From: Paenibacillus sp. FSL R5-0517
GTDB lineage: Bacteria > Bacillota > Bacilli > Paenibacillales > Paenibacillaceae
Assembly: GCF_037974355.1 (NCBI RefSeq)
Contig: NZ_CP150235.1
Span: forward strand, 2,356,001-2,420,000
DNA: 64,000 bases
Reading direction: 5' to 3'
Shown piece after piece: positions 22,475 through 31,205 of this stretch. Under the pieces are notes generated by a model. It had not been told where the DNA came from. It did no database searches and worked only from the letters and a program-made list of their open reading frames with translations. The translations under genes and the position numbers were made by a program. The first letter of the stretch is position 1, and every line of letters starts with the position of its first letter.

Positions 22475-22693
22475 TTAGAGTTCGATATGCCAGATGTACA
22501 AATCCTCAGCGTGGCAGTTGAGGATTCTAGATATAAGAACAGCGGCTTCGTAAGGCATTGGCTCGCGATTGTTGGCCCAATTAGAGATCCGTTGGGGAGT
22601 ATACCCGGTTCTCCTAGATAACTGCGCCTGTGTTGTACGAGCCTCCTTAATCCTAACTTTAAGCAGACATCGGCCCCGGGAGATTTTAGTCAC
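22475..22693 (-). CDS. XRE-family repressor-like helix-turn-helix protein
   Basis: 72 residues on the minus strand from a GTG preceded by AAGGAGT. RIKEARTTQAQLSRRTGYTPQRISNWANNREPMPYEAAVLISRIL is a clear Cro/CI-type helix-turn-helix covering most of the protein. It is the only leftward gene in the prophage part and faces away from the gene at 22798, the layout of a small switch. It may be an accessory repressor; the main lysogeny repressor is probably beyond the left edge. Confidence 0.82.
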   Translation of the reverse strand: MTKISRGRCLLKVRIKEARTTQAQLSRRTGYTPQRISNWANNREPMPYEAAVLISRILNCHAEDLYIWHIEL

Positions 22694-22797
22694 TTCAAAT
22701 ACTCCTTAGTCGGGGAAAACAATTTAGTTTCGAGGCACATTATAACACGATGGCAAATAGAGGTAAACATCTATACTTATATCATGGGGGATAACGG

Positions 22798-23049
22798 ATG
22801 GATAATATTGATTCAGCATACATTGAAACTCAGTCCAAAGAGTTGACGGATATACTATGTGAAGAAAGACAGGAATTTTATAGAAAGCATACGATTTTGT
22901 TTCAAAGGTTACGTTTGCGACTACCTCTAGAGGCACGTGATGAATTAAGTCAACTTGAAGAACTTTTTAACGAAGGAATTATCAATGGAGTTGAAATGTA
23001 TGCGATAGGATTAAAAGAAGGGATCATGTATAAAACAAAAAGCCCGTAA
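22798..23049 (+). CDS. Small helical protein at the prophage right end
   Basis: 83 residues, GGGGGAT before the ATG. Predicted all helical and charged (ELTDILCEERQEFYRKHTILFQRLRLRLP..ARDELSQLEELFNEGIINGVEMYAIGLKEGI). Its last part resembles short phage regulatory proteins next to XRE repressors, but I cannot name a family. Divergent from the XRE gene and followed by a strong terminator, after which phage sequence ends. Confidence 0.65.
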   Translation: MDNIDSAYIETQSKELTDILCEERQEFYRKHTILFQRLRLRLPLEARDELSQLEELFNEGIINGVEMYAIGLKEGIMYKTKSP

Positions 23050-23066
23050 TAACGGGCTTTTTTTTA
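23037..23066 (+). terminator. Terminator at the right end of the prophage
   Basis: AAAAAGCCCGT pairs with ACGGGCTTTTT with a four-base loop and T run. The host gene remnant begins directly afterwards. Confidence 0.85.
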
Positions 23067-23072
23067 TACTGA

Positions 23073-23273
23073 CAACATAATGGAACAGATACGTTTGTAC
23101 CAACGGAAATGGTGTACAGGTTGTACGAAGCTTGCCCAACCAAAAAGGAATTGCTGACCGTCCCCCGTGCGGGTCATGGCACAGCGTTTCAAGTTGATCG
23201 CACCGGATATGAGGCGGCACTGGAATCCTTTATGAAGAACCATCTGTCGCATCCAGCATCGGTAATCCATTGA
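23073..23273 (+). pseudogene. 3' remnant of an alpha/beta-hydrolase gene at the prophage junction (attR side)
   Basis: The frame encodes about 66 residues ending VIH. TDTFVPTEMVYRLYEACP..KELLTVPRAGHGTAF matches the last part of serine-hydrolase alpha/beta proteins, including the catalytic Asp loop (TDTFVP) and catalytic His (AGHG). A stop (23070-23072) lies just before it and there is no start or ribosome site. The best explanation is that the phage integrated within this gene; the 5' part would lie beyond the left phage end. The core attachment site should be near 23060-23085, but the left copy is not visible for comparison. Confidence 0.75.
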
Positions 23274-23331
23274 TTTCTTATATTGTATTATGGGTATTCA
23301 TGGATAGGACAGATGTGGAAGGGGGCGGAAG

Positions 23332-23682
23332 ATGGCACGCACACAAAGGAAATGTTCTTACTGCCATGAAGGAATGGCAGAAGATGAGTTTAAGTGCAAA
23401 TCTTGCGGTAATCTGGTTGCCACAAAAACGGCAATGCCTGAACAACCTTATATGACTGAATATGAAGAATCGGTATTGGATCGTTATTCCATCGTTTTGC
23501 TTGTACTGATTACACTTTTTCTCGCTCCGGTGGCTATTTCCATAGGTGGAGTCATGTTGTTTAACGACAGTTCATACAAGAGAGATACGGGTAAATTACT
23601 TGTAACGGCTGGATTGGTCATCATGTTCATTTTTTCAATCCTTTTATTCGCTGGTACCGGGACATTGACGTTTAATTTCTAA
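23332..23682 (+). CDS. Zinc-ribbon protein with two membrane helices
   Basis: 116 residues, GGGGGCGGAAG before the ATG. Residues 8-26 hold a four-Cys zinc ribbon (CSYCHEGM...FKCKSCGN). Two hydrophobic helices follow at about 53-78 and 88-110. This layout (cytoplasmic ribbon plus two membrane segments) is common in Firmicutes, generally without known function. First intact host gene after the prophage. Confidence 0.75.
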   Translation: MARTQRKCSYCHEGMAEDEFKCKSCGNLVATKTAMPEQPYMTEYEESVLDRYSIVLLVLITLFLAPVAISIGGVMLFNDSSYKRDTGKLLVTAGLVIMFIFSILLFAGTGTLTFNF

Positions 23683-23699
23683 ACTTTGGGGGTGTCTTA

Positions 23700-24413
23700 A
23701 TGGGAAATGAACAATTTGAGGCTGCACGAAAAGCAGAGGCAGGTTATCATTCTAACTTCTATGAGAATAATGAATTATTCGCCTCGGGTACTTGGATGTC
23801 AAGGCCAATGCCTATGGTTATGGATATGCTGGAACGTATCCTCGCTCACAAGGAGGAACTGCGTGTCCTTGATCTGGGATGCGGAGTAGGAAGGCATACG
23901 ATACCCATTGCACAGCGTCTTGCACAGACGAACAGTGAAGTCATCGGTGTGGATTTGCTGGACGAGGCTATAGATGGACTTCGCAAGTATGCGAAAGAAT
24001 ATAAGGTGGATCATCTCGTGCAAGCTGTAAAAGCAGACGTTGAGCATTATGCCATCGAGAAGGATCATTTTGACTTTATAGCTGCTTGTTCTTGTCTGGA
24101 ACATGTATCGAATAAACTAGCATTCAAAGAAGCGCTAGAGCGGTTACAAGCAGGAACTCGAACAGGTGGCATTCATTGTATTACGATGAGTACCAATGTG
24201 GAGGAGAAAGAAATGAACTCAGGCCGTGATGTCGAGCCGTTAATTGAATTGAACCTGCCCACAGCCGAGGCTATCGCTATACTTGAGGAGGCTTATAAAG
24301 GCTGGAATATTCTGCTTCAAGAACATGTCACACAGACGATTGAAGAGGATAAGTATGATGAACCGACACAATTTCGTTGTGAACTGCTACGTTTCGCTGT
24401 GCAAAAGCAATAA
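23700..24413 (+). CDS. Class I SAM-dependent methyltransferase
   Basis: 237 residues. Motif I VLDLGCGVGRHTIPIA (about 57-72) binds S-adenosylmethionine. Further markers are VIGVDLLDEAIDGL (acidic residue for ribose), VKADVEHY and FDFIAACSCLEHVSN (motif IV region). These place it in the Rossmann-fold small-molecule/TehB-like methyltransferases. Substrate unknown. GGGGGTGTC ribosome site; 17 bases after the zinc-ribbon gene, so possibly one operon. A hairpin follows at 24420. Confidence 0.88.
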   Translation: MGNEQFEAARKAEAGYHSNFYENNELFASGTWMSRPMPMVMDMLERILAHKEELRVLDLGCGVGRHTIPIAQRLAQTNSEVIGVDLLDEAIDGLRKYAKEYKVDHLVQAVKADVEHYAIEKDHFDFIAACSCLEHVSNKLAFKEALERLQAGTRTGGIHCITMSTNVEEKEMNSGRDVEPLIELNLPTAEAIAILEEAYKGWNILLQEHVTQTIEEDKYDEPTQFRCELLRFAVQKQ

Positions 24414-24419
24414 ATTCTC

Positions 24420-24446
24420 TGCCGGGACCTGATTAAAGCCCCGGCA
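24420..24446 (+). terminator. Hairpin after the methyltransferase
   Basis: TGCCGGG pairs with CCCGGCA around a 13-base loop, with a weak T-rich tail. Confidence 0.55.
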
Positions 24447-24480
24447 CTCTTATTGTTCCGTTGGGAGGGAGAAGTTAGGG

Positions 24481-24766
24481 ATGAATACATACGTAATTGG
24501 GATGGATGGAGGAGGGAGCCACACCCGTGTGGCTGTCGCCGATCAGAACGGAAGGTTGTTATCCTATGTGCAAAAGGGAGGTTGCAATCGTTATCACGAT
24601 ATCCATGCCGAGCAACATGTGTTGGAAGGTATCGCGAGTATGTGACTCCGCTGCCGATAAGGCTGTTGGGGGCGCACTGTTGGATGCATATCATTTGGCG
24701 CAGATCAACGTTTCGGATAACATCTCGACTGTGCTTCAATCGGAACTGAATCGTTATACGACTTGA
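24481..24766 (+). pseudogene. Collapsed BadF/BadG-type ATPase (N-acetylglucosamine kinase-like) gene
   Basis: The ATG at 24481 starts NTYVIGMDGGGSHTRVAVAD, the phosphate-1 motif of the BadF/BadG/BcrA ATPase and GlcNAc kinase family. Reading stops after about 54 residues. Another frame then encodes AADKAVGGALLDAYHLAQIN up to the stop at 24764-24766, which fits the family's C-terminal helix. Roughly 200 middle codons are missing. It is therefore an internal deletion plus frame change, not two genes. A GGGAGGGAG ribosome site is still present. Confidence 0.8.
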
Positions 24767-24829
24767 ACTTTGCGAGGCTAACGACTACAATACGATAACG
24801 GAAACAAGCAAGGTATAGGAGGAATAAGG

Positions 24830-25267
24830 GTGTTAATTAATTTGAAATCACGCATAGAAGAACCGGTAGTACAGGAGCTGTTATCTTACTCGGTCTTTCC
24901 TGATCCGGATCATCTAAAACGTGCGTTGAAACAATATGTAGAGAATGACGAACTGTATCTGGCCGGATATGAAGCAGAGGAGCAATTGATCGGTCTGATC
25001 GGTTATGAGCATACAGGCTCCAGCGAGATTACCATCCACCATATTGCCGTTCTGCCGGAGAACCGCCTCAAAAATTATGGTCGCGGCATGATTTCACAGC
25101 TGCTGGAGAAATACAATCCTGACACTTTGATTGCAGAGACGGATCTGGAGGCCCTGGAGTTTTACCGGAATACGGGATTCATCGTATATAGTCTGGGCGA
25201 GCTTTATCCAGGTGTGGAGCGGTTCCGTTGTGTACTTGAAAAAGAGGAAGATACAGACGAAGAATAA
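24830..25267 (+). CDS. GNAT family N-acetyltransferase
   Basis: 145 residues from a GTG preceded by AGGAGGA. ITIHHIAVLPENRLKNYGRGMISQLLEKY contains the acetyl-CoA binding motif (V-x5-R-x2-G-x-G form), and ETDLEALEFYRNTGFIVY is the conserved end. Members acetylate amines of small molecules or proteins; the substrate cannot be told. A terminator follows. Confidence 0.88.
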   Translation: MLINLKSRIEEPVVQELLSYSVFPDPDHLKRALKQYVENDELYLAGYEAEEQLIGLIGYEHTGSSEITIHHIAVLPENRLKNYGRGMISQLLEKYNPDTLIAETDLEALEFYRNTGFIVYSLGELYPGVERFRCVLEKEEDTDEE

Positions 25268-25314
25268 CGCAGAAGTGTTCTACTACTTTATAAAATAAAT
25301 AGAGCATACGCATT

Positions 25315-25363
25315 ACAGGATGTTGGATTTGGCAATTAGCTGAGTCGGACGTCCTGTTTTTTT
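25315..25363 (+). terminator. Terminator after GNAT gene
   Basis: ACAGGATGT pairs with ACGTCCTGT (one G-T pair) over a long loop, followed by seven T. Confidence 0.65.
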
Positions 25364-25396
25364 ATTGTTCTCATCAAAAAAAGCAGGAGTAAAGTA

Positions 25397-25461
25397 TTGC
25401 TTTTTAATATAGTTTCATTATAGAATAGTTTCACAGGAGAATAGTTCGTTAAGCGAACTAT
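25397..25461 (+). promoter_or_regulatory. Promoter and palindromic operator of the MarR-MMPL operon
   Basis: TTGCTT (25397-25402) and TATAGA (25419-25424) are 16 bases apart. Just downstream, ATAGTTCG-TTAAG-CGAACTAT (25441-25461) is a perfect eight-base-arm palindrome. Its place between start point and ribosome site fits autorepression by the MarR protein encoded next. Confidence 0.72.
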
Positions 25462-25482
25462 ATTGCGAAAGGAGAATGATGA

Positions 25483-25941
25483 ATGAACAGACCGGATGCT
25501 GGAAGTTTGGTTAATCGCTATTTGGATGCTTCTTTCTTGGTAACCAAACGGTTTGATACCCAGATACGTGAACGTGTAGGGCAGATTTTGACGATGGATC
25601 AGTTCTGTTCCCTTCGACTTATTAATGAGAAGCAGACTTGTACACCCTCTGATCTGGCAGAACTATTATGTATAGGCAAGAGCAGTATTACTGCTCTGGT
25701 CAACAAGCTGGTGGATCGTGATCTGGTCGATCGTGCAGGGGATGAACGTGACCGCAGGGTCGTATATTTAACTCTGACGGACAACGGGCGACAGGTGTAC
25801 AGGGAGACAGAACAGGAAATACAGCAGATTCTGGAGCCGTATCTGGTTCATTTTACACCGGAAGAGGTTCGGATTTTCATTGAATCTTTTGAGAAGCTGG
25901 CAGCTTTGCTAACGCATGAAGGAGGACAGGAGAACGAATGA
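25483..25941 (+). CDS. MarR family transcriptional regulator
   Basis: 152 residues, AAAGGAG upstream. A winged helix occupies about 45-105: TPSDLAELLCIGKSSITALVNKLVDRDLVDRAGDERDRRVVYLTLTDNG, including the DxRD wing signature. Dimerisation helices flank it. The stop overlaps the ATG of the MMPL transporter, so the pair is co-translated. Likely a repressor of the exporter, released by a small ligand and acting at the palindrome 25441-25461. Confidence 0.9.
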   Translation: MNRPDAGSLVNRYLDASFLVTKRFDTQIRERVGQILTMDQFCSLRLINEKQTCTPSDLAELLCIGKSSITALVNKLVDRDLVDRAGDERDRRVVYLTLTDNGRQVYRETEQEIQQILEPYLVHFTPEEVRIFIESFEKLAALLTHEGGQENE

Positions 25942-28900
25942 GAGCGATACTGAAAGCAAGATGGTGGTTAATGGGGCTATGGGTGGTTGTAGCTGCCGTA
26001 TTGATGTTTACCGCCCCTAACATGAGTGAGTTAATCCGGGAGAAGGGACAGTTTTCGGTTCCTGAAGGGTATTCTTCCACCCAGGCTGCAAAGATTCTGA
26101 ATGAAGCTGCGGCACAAAAAGGAGAACAGCAGGGCAGCCAAATTGCTCTTGTATTTTATAATCCCGATGGTCTGGGTACCACGGGCAAACAAGAGGCAGA
26201 GAAGGCTGTTAAACAATTGGAGGCCGACAAAGAGAAGCTGGGCATTCTGTCCATTCTGGAACCTTTCTCCCAACCTGAATTGTCCGAGAAGATGATCTCG
26301 GCTGATGGCAAAACGATATTAACGTCGCTATCTATTGATCAGGGAGATCGTACAGTCAAGGAAATGCGGGAAGACCTGAATGAAACATTGAAGACCGTCA
26401 ATGTGGAGCACTACATAACCGGTAAAGGTCTGATTGACGAGGATACCATTGAAAGTTCCCAAGAGGGGCTCAAGAAGTCAGAATATATTACCGTTGTCTT
26501 TATTTTACTCATTCTGTTCCTGGTGTTCCGTTCGTTTGTAGCTCCGTTTGTACCGCTGCTGACGGTGGGGATCAGTTACATTGTATCGCAACAGATTGTT
26601 GCATTCCTCGTGGATGGAGTCGACTTCCCGATATCAACGTTTACACAGATCTTTATGGTCGCCGTTATGTTCGGGATTGGTACGGATTATTGCATCCTGT
26701 TAATCAGTCGGTTCAAGGAAGAACTGGCTCATCATGAAAATACGTGGGACGCCATCATTGCTACCTATCGTACTGCGGGTAAAACGGTACTCTTCTCAGC
26801 ACTGGCCGTGCTGGTTGGATTCATTGCGATCGGCTTTGCCCAGTTTATGTTGTATCGTTCTGCAGTTGCCGTAGCTGTGGGTATTGCCGTAATGATGCTC
26901 GCCTTGGTGACGATCGTTCCCTTCTTCATGGCGGTATTAGGCAAGAAGTTATTCTGGCCGTCGAAGGGTTCGCTTGAACATGCGGAGAGCAAGATCTATG
27001 GTGTAGCTGGCCGCTTCTCACTGAAACGTCCATGGGCTGCGCTGCTCATCGTTGCGGCTGTCTGTGTGCCTTTATTGGCAACCTACGATGGCAAACTGTC
27101 GTTCAACAGTCTCGATGAGATTGGGGAGAAATATGATTCCGTAAAAGCATTCAACATTATCTCCGACAGCTTTGGTCCGGGTGAATCGCTGCCGGGTCAG
27201 ATCGTCATTCAGAACGATGAAGCGATGGATAATGCGAAGTATATGGCTGTAGCCGAGAAAATTAGCCGTGAAGTAGAGAAAGTGGCCGGAGTCTCTGGTG
27301 TCCGCAGTATGACACGACCTACGGGTGATGAGATTAAAGATTTTGAAGTTACACAGCAAGTGGGAACATTATCGGATGGACTGGGAGAAGGCAAGACGGG
27401 TCTGGACAAAATCCGTGATGGTCTGAGTGAAGCCAGCAGTCAGCTAAGTAAAAATGAACCCCAATTAAAAGAAGCTGCTGATGGGGCAGGAAAACTTACC
27501 CAAGGGACCTCGCAGTTGCAATCGGGTATCACGCAACTCAGTGAGGGACTTGGGCAGATTGAAAAAGGTATTCGAGATGGTTCCGCAGGTGCCGGTGAAT
27601 TAAAAGCCGGGCTTCAGCAAGCCAAAACGAGTGCAGATCAACTTGCGCAGGCGAATAATCAGTTACTTGAAGCTTATCGTCAGGCGGGAGCTGGTGTCGC
27701 TGCACTGGGGGAAGGAACTCGTGAACTGGAGCAACAACTAAGCGGGGTCTCAACAGCTTTGACCAGTCTCTCCGAATCCTTCACAGCACTTGAAGAGCGA
27801 TATCCTGAATTACAGCAAGATGCTGATTACCAGCGTATCAAAGGTACGATTGGTGAAACAGGTTCTGGTACAGCGCAGCTCGCTCAAGGTTTGGGTCAGA
27901 TTCAGACCAAGCTGGGAGAAGCCGCTGCTGGAATTAATCAGGCCAATGAAGGTTTTGCCTCCGCAGCAGCCGGACAGAAGGCTCTTGCTGATGGTCTGGG
28001 CCAAATTGTAACGGGAATCAATCAGTTACAATCCGGTCTTAAACAGGCTGCTGATGGTCAGGGGAAAGTCATTAGTGAGATTCCTTCCATTCAGGATGGA
28101 CTTGGCCAGCTTCAGGGTGGTCAGGAGAAAATGCAGCAAGGTTTCACGGATCTGAGTGGTCAGCTGACACAACTGACAGATGGACTGAACCAAAGTGTCG
28201 ATGGCATCAAACAGGTTTCAGGAGGATTGGATTCGGCACAGGATTATCTGACGCAATTGCAAAATTCACCGGATTCGGATCTGGCAGGCTGGTACGTTCC
28301 TGAAGAAGCTCTGAACAGCAAAGACTTCAAACAGGTATTTGATACGTATCTTTCCGAAGATCGAAAAACGATGACGATTGATGTTATTTTTGCAGAGAAT
28401 CCATACGGCACAGAAGCTATTGACCGTGTTCCTGACATTGAAGCGGCAGTACATCGTGCGGTACAAGGCAGTACGCTTGAAAAAGCAGACATAGCTATAG
28501 GTGGCGTGACAAGTACATTTGCAGATTTGCAGGAGATCTCGAATAATGACTATACACGTACTGTCATGCTGATGCTGGCGGGTACATTTATTATTCTGGT
28601 CGTGCTGCTTCGTTCGGTCATTATGCCATTGTATCTAATCGTTTCCTTATTACTGGCTTATTTCACATCAATGGCGTTAACCGAAGTGGTCTTTGTTAAT
28701 ATCCTTGGATTCGCAGGCATCAGCTGGGTTACTCCGTTCTTCGGATTTGTCATGCTGATTGCACTCGGTGTGGATTATAGCATCTTCCTGATGGATCGTT
28801 TCAATGAGAACAAAGCCATGAAAGTACAGGATGCCATATTGTACGCGATGAAAAACATGGGAACCGTTATTCTATCTGCAGCGGTCATTCTGAGCGGAAC

Positions 28901-29105
28901 TTTTGCTGCGATGTATCCATCCGGTGTTCTCTCAATGATGCAGATTGCTACAGTAGTTCTTAGCGGGCTGATCCTGTACTCTCTGCTCTTCCTGCCATTC
29001 TTCGTGCCAGTGATGGTGAAGATGTTTGGCCGGGCGAACTGGTGGCCGTTCCCTAACAAGAAACAGGCGGATTCCGTTGAGTCGGATCGGACCATAGGCA
29101 TGTAA
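25938..29105 (+). CDS. MMPL/RND-family exporter with YhgE-like coiled-coil insert
   Basis: 1055 residues. Membrane helix at about 10-28, then an extracytoplasmic part and the first MMPL bundle (about 170-370, with FGIGTDYCILLISRFKEEL), helix at about 375, a very long extracytoplasmic region (400-830), and the second bundle (about 870-1040, GVDYSIFLMDRFNE). The region about 475-780 repeats a DGLGQLQSG/AAxGQKALADGL type unit many times, as in YhgE/Pip and ESX-type proteins, giving a long periplasm-facing coiled coil. Asp in GTDY and GVDYS are the proton-relay positions of the family. Substrate, possibly lipid or amphipathic drug, is unknown. Confidence 0.9.
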   Translation: MRAILKARWWLMGLWVVVAAVLMFTAPNMSELIREKGQFSVPEGYSSTQAAKILNEAAAQKGEQQGSQIALVFYNPDGLGTTGKQEAEKAVKQLEADKEKLGILSILEPFSQPELSEKMISADGKTILTSLSIDQGDRTVKEMREDLNETLKTVNVEHYITGKGLIDEDTIESSQEGLKKSEYITVVFILLILFLVFRSFVAPFVPLLTVGISYIVSQQIVAFLVDGVDFPISTFTQIFMVAVMFGIGTDYCILLISRFKEELAHHENTWDAIIATYRTAGKTVLFSALAVLVGFIAIGFAQFMLYRSAVAVAVGIAVMMLALVTIVPFFMAVLGKKLFWPSKGSLEHAESKIYGVAGRFSLKRPWAALLIVAAVCVPLLATYDGKLSFNSLDEIGEKYDSVKAFNIISDSFGPGESLPGQIVIQNDEAMDNAKYMAVAEKISREVEKVAGVSGVRSMTRPTGDEIKDFEVTQQVGTLSDGLGEGKTGLDKIRDGLSEASSQLSKNEPQLKEAADGAGKLTQGTSQLQSGITQLSEGLGQIEKGIRDGSAGAGELKAGLQQAKTSADQLAQANNQLLEAYRQAGAGVAALGEGTRELEQQLSGVSTALTSLSESFTALEERYPELQQDADYQRIKGTIGETGSGTAQLAQGLGQIQTKLGEAAAGINQANEGFASAAAGQKALADGLGQIVTGINQLQSGLKQAADGQGKVISEIPSIQDGLGQLQGGQEKMQQGFTDLSGQLTQLTDGLNQSVDGIKQVSGGLDSAQDYLTQLQNSPDSDLAGWYVPEEALNSKDFKQVFDTYLSEDRKTMTIDVIFAENPYGTEAIDRVPDIEAAVHRAVQGSTLEKADIAIGGVTSTFADLQEISNNDYTRTVMLMLAGTFIILVVLLRSVIMPLYLIVSLLLAYFTSMALTEVVFVNILGFAGISWVTPFFGFVMLIALGVDYSIFLMDRFNENKAMKVQDAILYAMKNMGTVILSAAVILSGTFAAMYPSGVLSMMQIATVVLSGLILYSLLFLPFFVPVMVKMFGRANWWPFPNKKQADSVESDRTIGM

Positions 29106-29131
29106 TATAATGCATTGCAATGAATGGATTA

Positions 29132-29168
29132 GGCTCTGCCGTGTTATGCGGCAGGGCTTTTTCTTTTT
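29132..29168 (+). terminator. Terminator of the MarR-MMPL operon
   Basis: GCTCTGCCG pairs with CGGCAGGGC over a seven-base loop and a long T-rich run follows. Confidence 0.85.
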
Positions 29169-29311
29169 TTAAATCTGTAGAAAAACCACATCTTGTGCAA
29201 AAGAAAGGTGCTTGCCTAAGGACACCATCCCGCGCCTTGTCTTGCCACTCATCATAAGATATAGAGCAGTTCATTATTGTTCAGGAATTCACAGCAGAGA
29301 GGGGCGACGGG

Positions 29312-29938
29312 ATGGTATATCGATATGTGGCTATAGGAGATTCATTAACGGTCGGTACAGGAGCGTTGCTGGGCACCGGCTTTGTTCCTTTATATCGGCG
29401 AATGGCAGAAATGAATGTTCGTACATTTGTATCTATGGAAAATATGGGCGTAAATGGACTGACGTCTGGGGGGATGTTGCAGATGATTTCTTCGCATCCC
29501 CGCGTACGGCAATCGCTGAGTGAGGCGGATATCATTACATTATCCATTGGCGGGAATGATCTGATTCGTACCTTTAAATCAAGTGGCGGCATACCCAATG
29601 CCAGTAAAATGACACAGGTGCTTGGAGAAACCCGCAGTAATGTATCCCAGATCATGAGGCACATTCGGCAGTTAAAGGGCAATAGTGAGTATATGGTCCG
29701 ATCTATCGGATTGTACAACCCGTATCCACAAGCGACGGAAGCAGCCTACTGGGTGCGCCAATATAATTCATTTTTGAATGGAGCGGGATCGGGCAACTAT
29801 GCGTGTGCTCAGGTTTATGACAAGTTCGAAGGTCGTGAGCGTGAGCTGTTGTTCTGGGACAGAGTGCATCCCAATGCGAGAGGCTATCGTGTTATTGCAG
29901 AGCAGCTTAATCGAACTGGATATTATCCGTTCTCATGA
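29312..29938 (+). CDS. SGNH/GDSL-type hydrolase (esterase/lipase)
   Basis: 208 residues, GAGGGGCGACGGG site. Block I AIGDSLTVGTG with nucleophile Ser11, block II Gly in MGVNGLTS, block III SIGGNDL with oxyanion Asn, and block V FWDRVHPNARGY with catalytic Asp and His. Lacks a signal peptide, so it acts inside the cell or is not exported by Sec. Resembles YpmR-like lipases. Single gene between two terminators; substrate unknown. Confidence 0.9.
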   Translation: MVYRYVAIGDSLTVGTGALLGTGFVPLYRRMAEMNVRTFVSMENMGVNGLTSGGMLQMISSHPRVRQSLSEADIITLSIGGNDLIRTFKSSGGIPNASKMTQVLGETRSNVSQIMRHIRQLKGNSEYMVRSIGLYNPYPQATEAAYWVRQYNSFLNGAGSGNYACAQVYDKFEGRERELLFWDRVHPNARGYRVIAEQLNRTGYYPFS

Positions 29939-30027
29939 TCACATTGGAACAGAACTAGACCGAGCGATGGACTTCCTTTAAGATAAATAAAAGACCGTTC
30001 CATTTTGAGAGATAAAGGGGTTAATTT

Positions 30028-31092
30028 TTGGTGCAAAATATCGAATCCGGTTCCCTCCATCATTCAGAGCAGCAACGTATATCCGAAGTGTTGGCCTCCT
30101 ATGGTTTCACATCGGACTGGATAGGTGAGCGTGGAAAAGGTGGGATGAATAATTCTACCTACATGCTCCATATAGACGGAACGAGTTACGTAATGAGACA
30201 ATATGAAACACATAATGATCCGATGAAAATCACCTTTGAACACGAGGTGCTGGAAGCCCTCCAACGTTCGAACTTTAAGCTTCATACACCTTCACCTGTA
30301 AGGCGGTTATCTGGCGAGGGGGATACCTTTCTTCCTGTAAAAGATACCCTCACAGGTCATACCAAAATTGCGACGCTGTTTCATTATCGGGAAGGTGTCA
30401 ATCCCATCTGGCATAAGCCAGACCAATTATTTGGACTCGGTAAAGCGGCGGGGGCCCTGTCTTCTGTTATGGCAACGCTGGATATACCACTTGAACCTGT
30501 GTATCCACCGTACTATCGAATTCAGGACGCATATCCGCTCTGTTCACCAGAACGATTATTACAACTATGCGCATCGCCGCCAGAGGCATTAATCGCATGT
30601 GCGCATGAGCTGAAGCAACTGGGAGATGCGCTGCCAGATCTGTTTGATGCCCTGCGGGGAATGGAACAGTTGCCGCATCAATTGGTCCATGGGGACGTCA
30701 ATGCCTCGAATGTTTTGTCAGATCAGCAAGATGGTGAAATCTGTGCCATTTTGGATTTTGAATTTGCGACATGGGATTTGCGGGTCATGGAGTTAGCTGT
30801 TCCGATGTCTGACCTTCTTACCATGGACAAGAGTGAAGATTGGATGTGGCAGGCACAAGAGGGACTGATCAGGGGATTTCGGGAACAGGTCAGCCTTGAA
30901 CCGGAAGAGTTGTTAGCCATTCCTCGATTAATTCTGCTGCGCAGTCTGGATGTGGTCATGCATTTCATCAGTCGGATGTTCGAGGGCACAGATGAGCCGG
31001 AAGTGGCTGTGGATCAGATTAAGAAGCTCAAACAGCGGATGGACTGGATGCGTTTGAATGAAGAACGCCTGCGTGAGATTTTGGTATATTAA
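30028..31092 (+). CDS. APH/ChoK-type phosphotransferase
   Basis: 354 residues from a TTG seven bases after AAAGGGG. Protein-kinase-like fold of the aminoglycoside phosphotransferase superfamily: GMNNSTYMLHIDGTSYVMRQYE (glycine loop and Lys/Arg strand), QLVHGDVNASNVL (catalytic loop, Asp) and AILDFEFATWDLRVMELA (metal-binding Asp). Closest in feel to homoserine kinase-like and CotS-like kinases, with no evidence for antibiotic resistance. Terminator follows. Confidence 0.85.
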   Translation: MVQNIESGSLHHSEQQRISEVLASYGFTSDWIGERGKGGMNNSTYMLHIDGTSYVMRQYETHNDPMKITFEHEVLEALQRSNFKLHTPSPVRRLSGEGDTFLPVKDTLTGHTKIATLFHYREGVNPIWHKPDQLFGLGKAAGALSSVMATLDIPLEPVYPPYYRIQDAYPLCSPERLLQLCASPPEALIACAHELKQLGDALPDLFDALRGMEQLPHQLVHGDVNASNVLSDQQDGEICAILDFEFATWDLRVMELAVPMSDLLTMDKSEDWMWQAQEGLIRGFREQVSLEPEELLAIPRLILLRSLDVVMHFISRMFEGTDEPEVAVDQIKKLKQRMDWMRLNEERLREILVY

Positions 31093-31105
31093 TATCATTT
31101 TTATG

Positions 31106-31156
31106 AAAAAAGTGCACTGTTTCTGCTCATACGAGGGCAGAGATCAGTGCACTTTT
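31106..31156. terminator. Bidirectional terminator between kinase and TPR genes
   Basis: AAAAGTGCACTG pairs with CAGTGCACTTTT, with an inner TCTGC/GCAGA stem. A and T runs on both sides serve both convergent genes. Confidence 0.9.
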
Positions 31157-31205
31157 ATTAGTTAGAAGAGTGATATCTGAAGATTACATCGGATAACGGA
31201 TGACA

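Noticed and set aside
22475..22693. XRE protein as the main lysogeny repressor
   Set aside because: It is small and sits at the far right end, away from an integrase; the main repressor more likely lies at the unseen left end.
24453..24749. 98-residue frame over the BadF remnant
   Set aside because: It is one of several overlapping frames; only the frames matching the two ends of BadF proteins have family signal.
29212..29523. 103-residue frame overlapping the SGNH hydrolase start
   Set aside because: It overlaps a well-defined GDSL gene in another frame and has no own motif.
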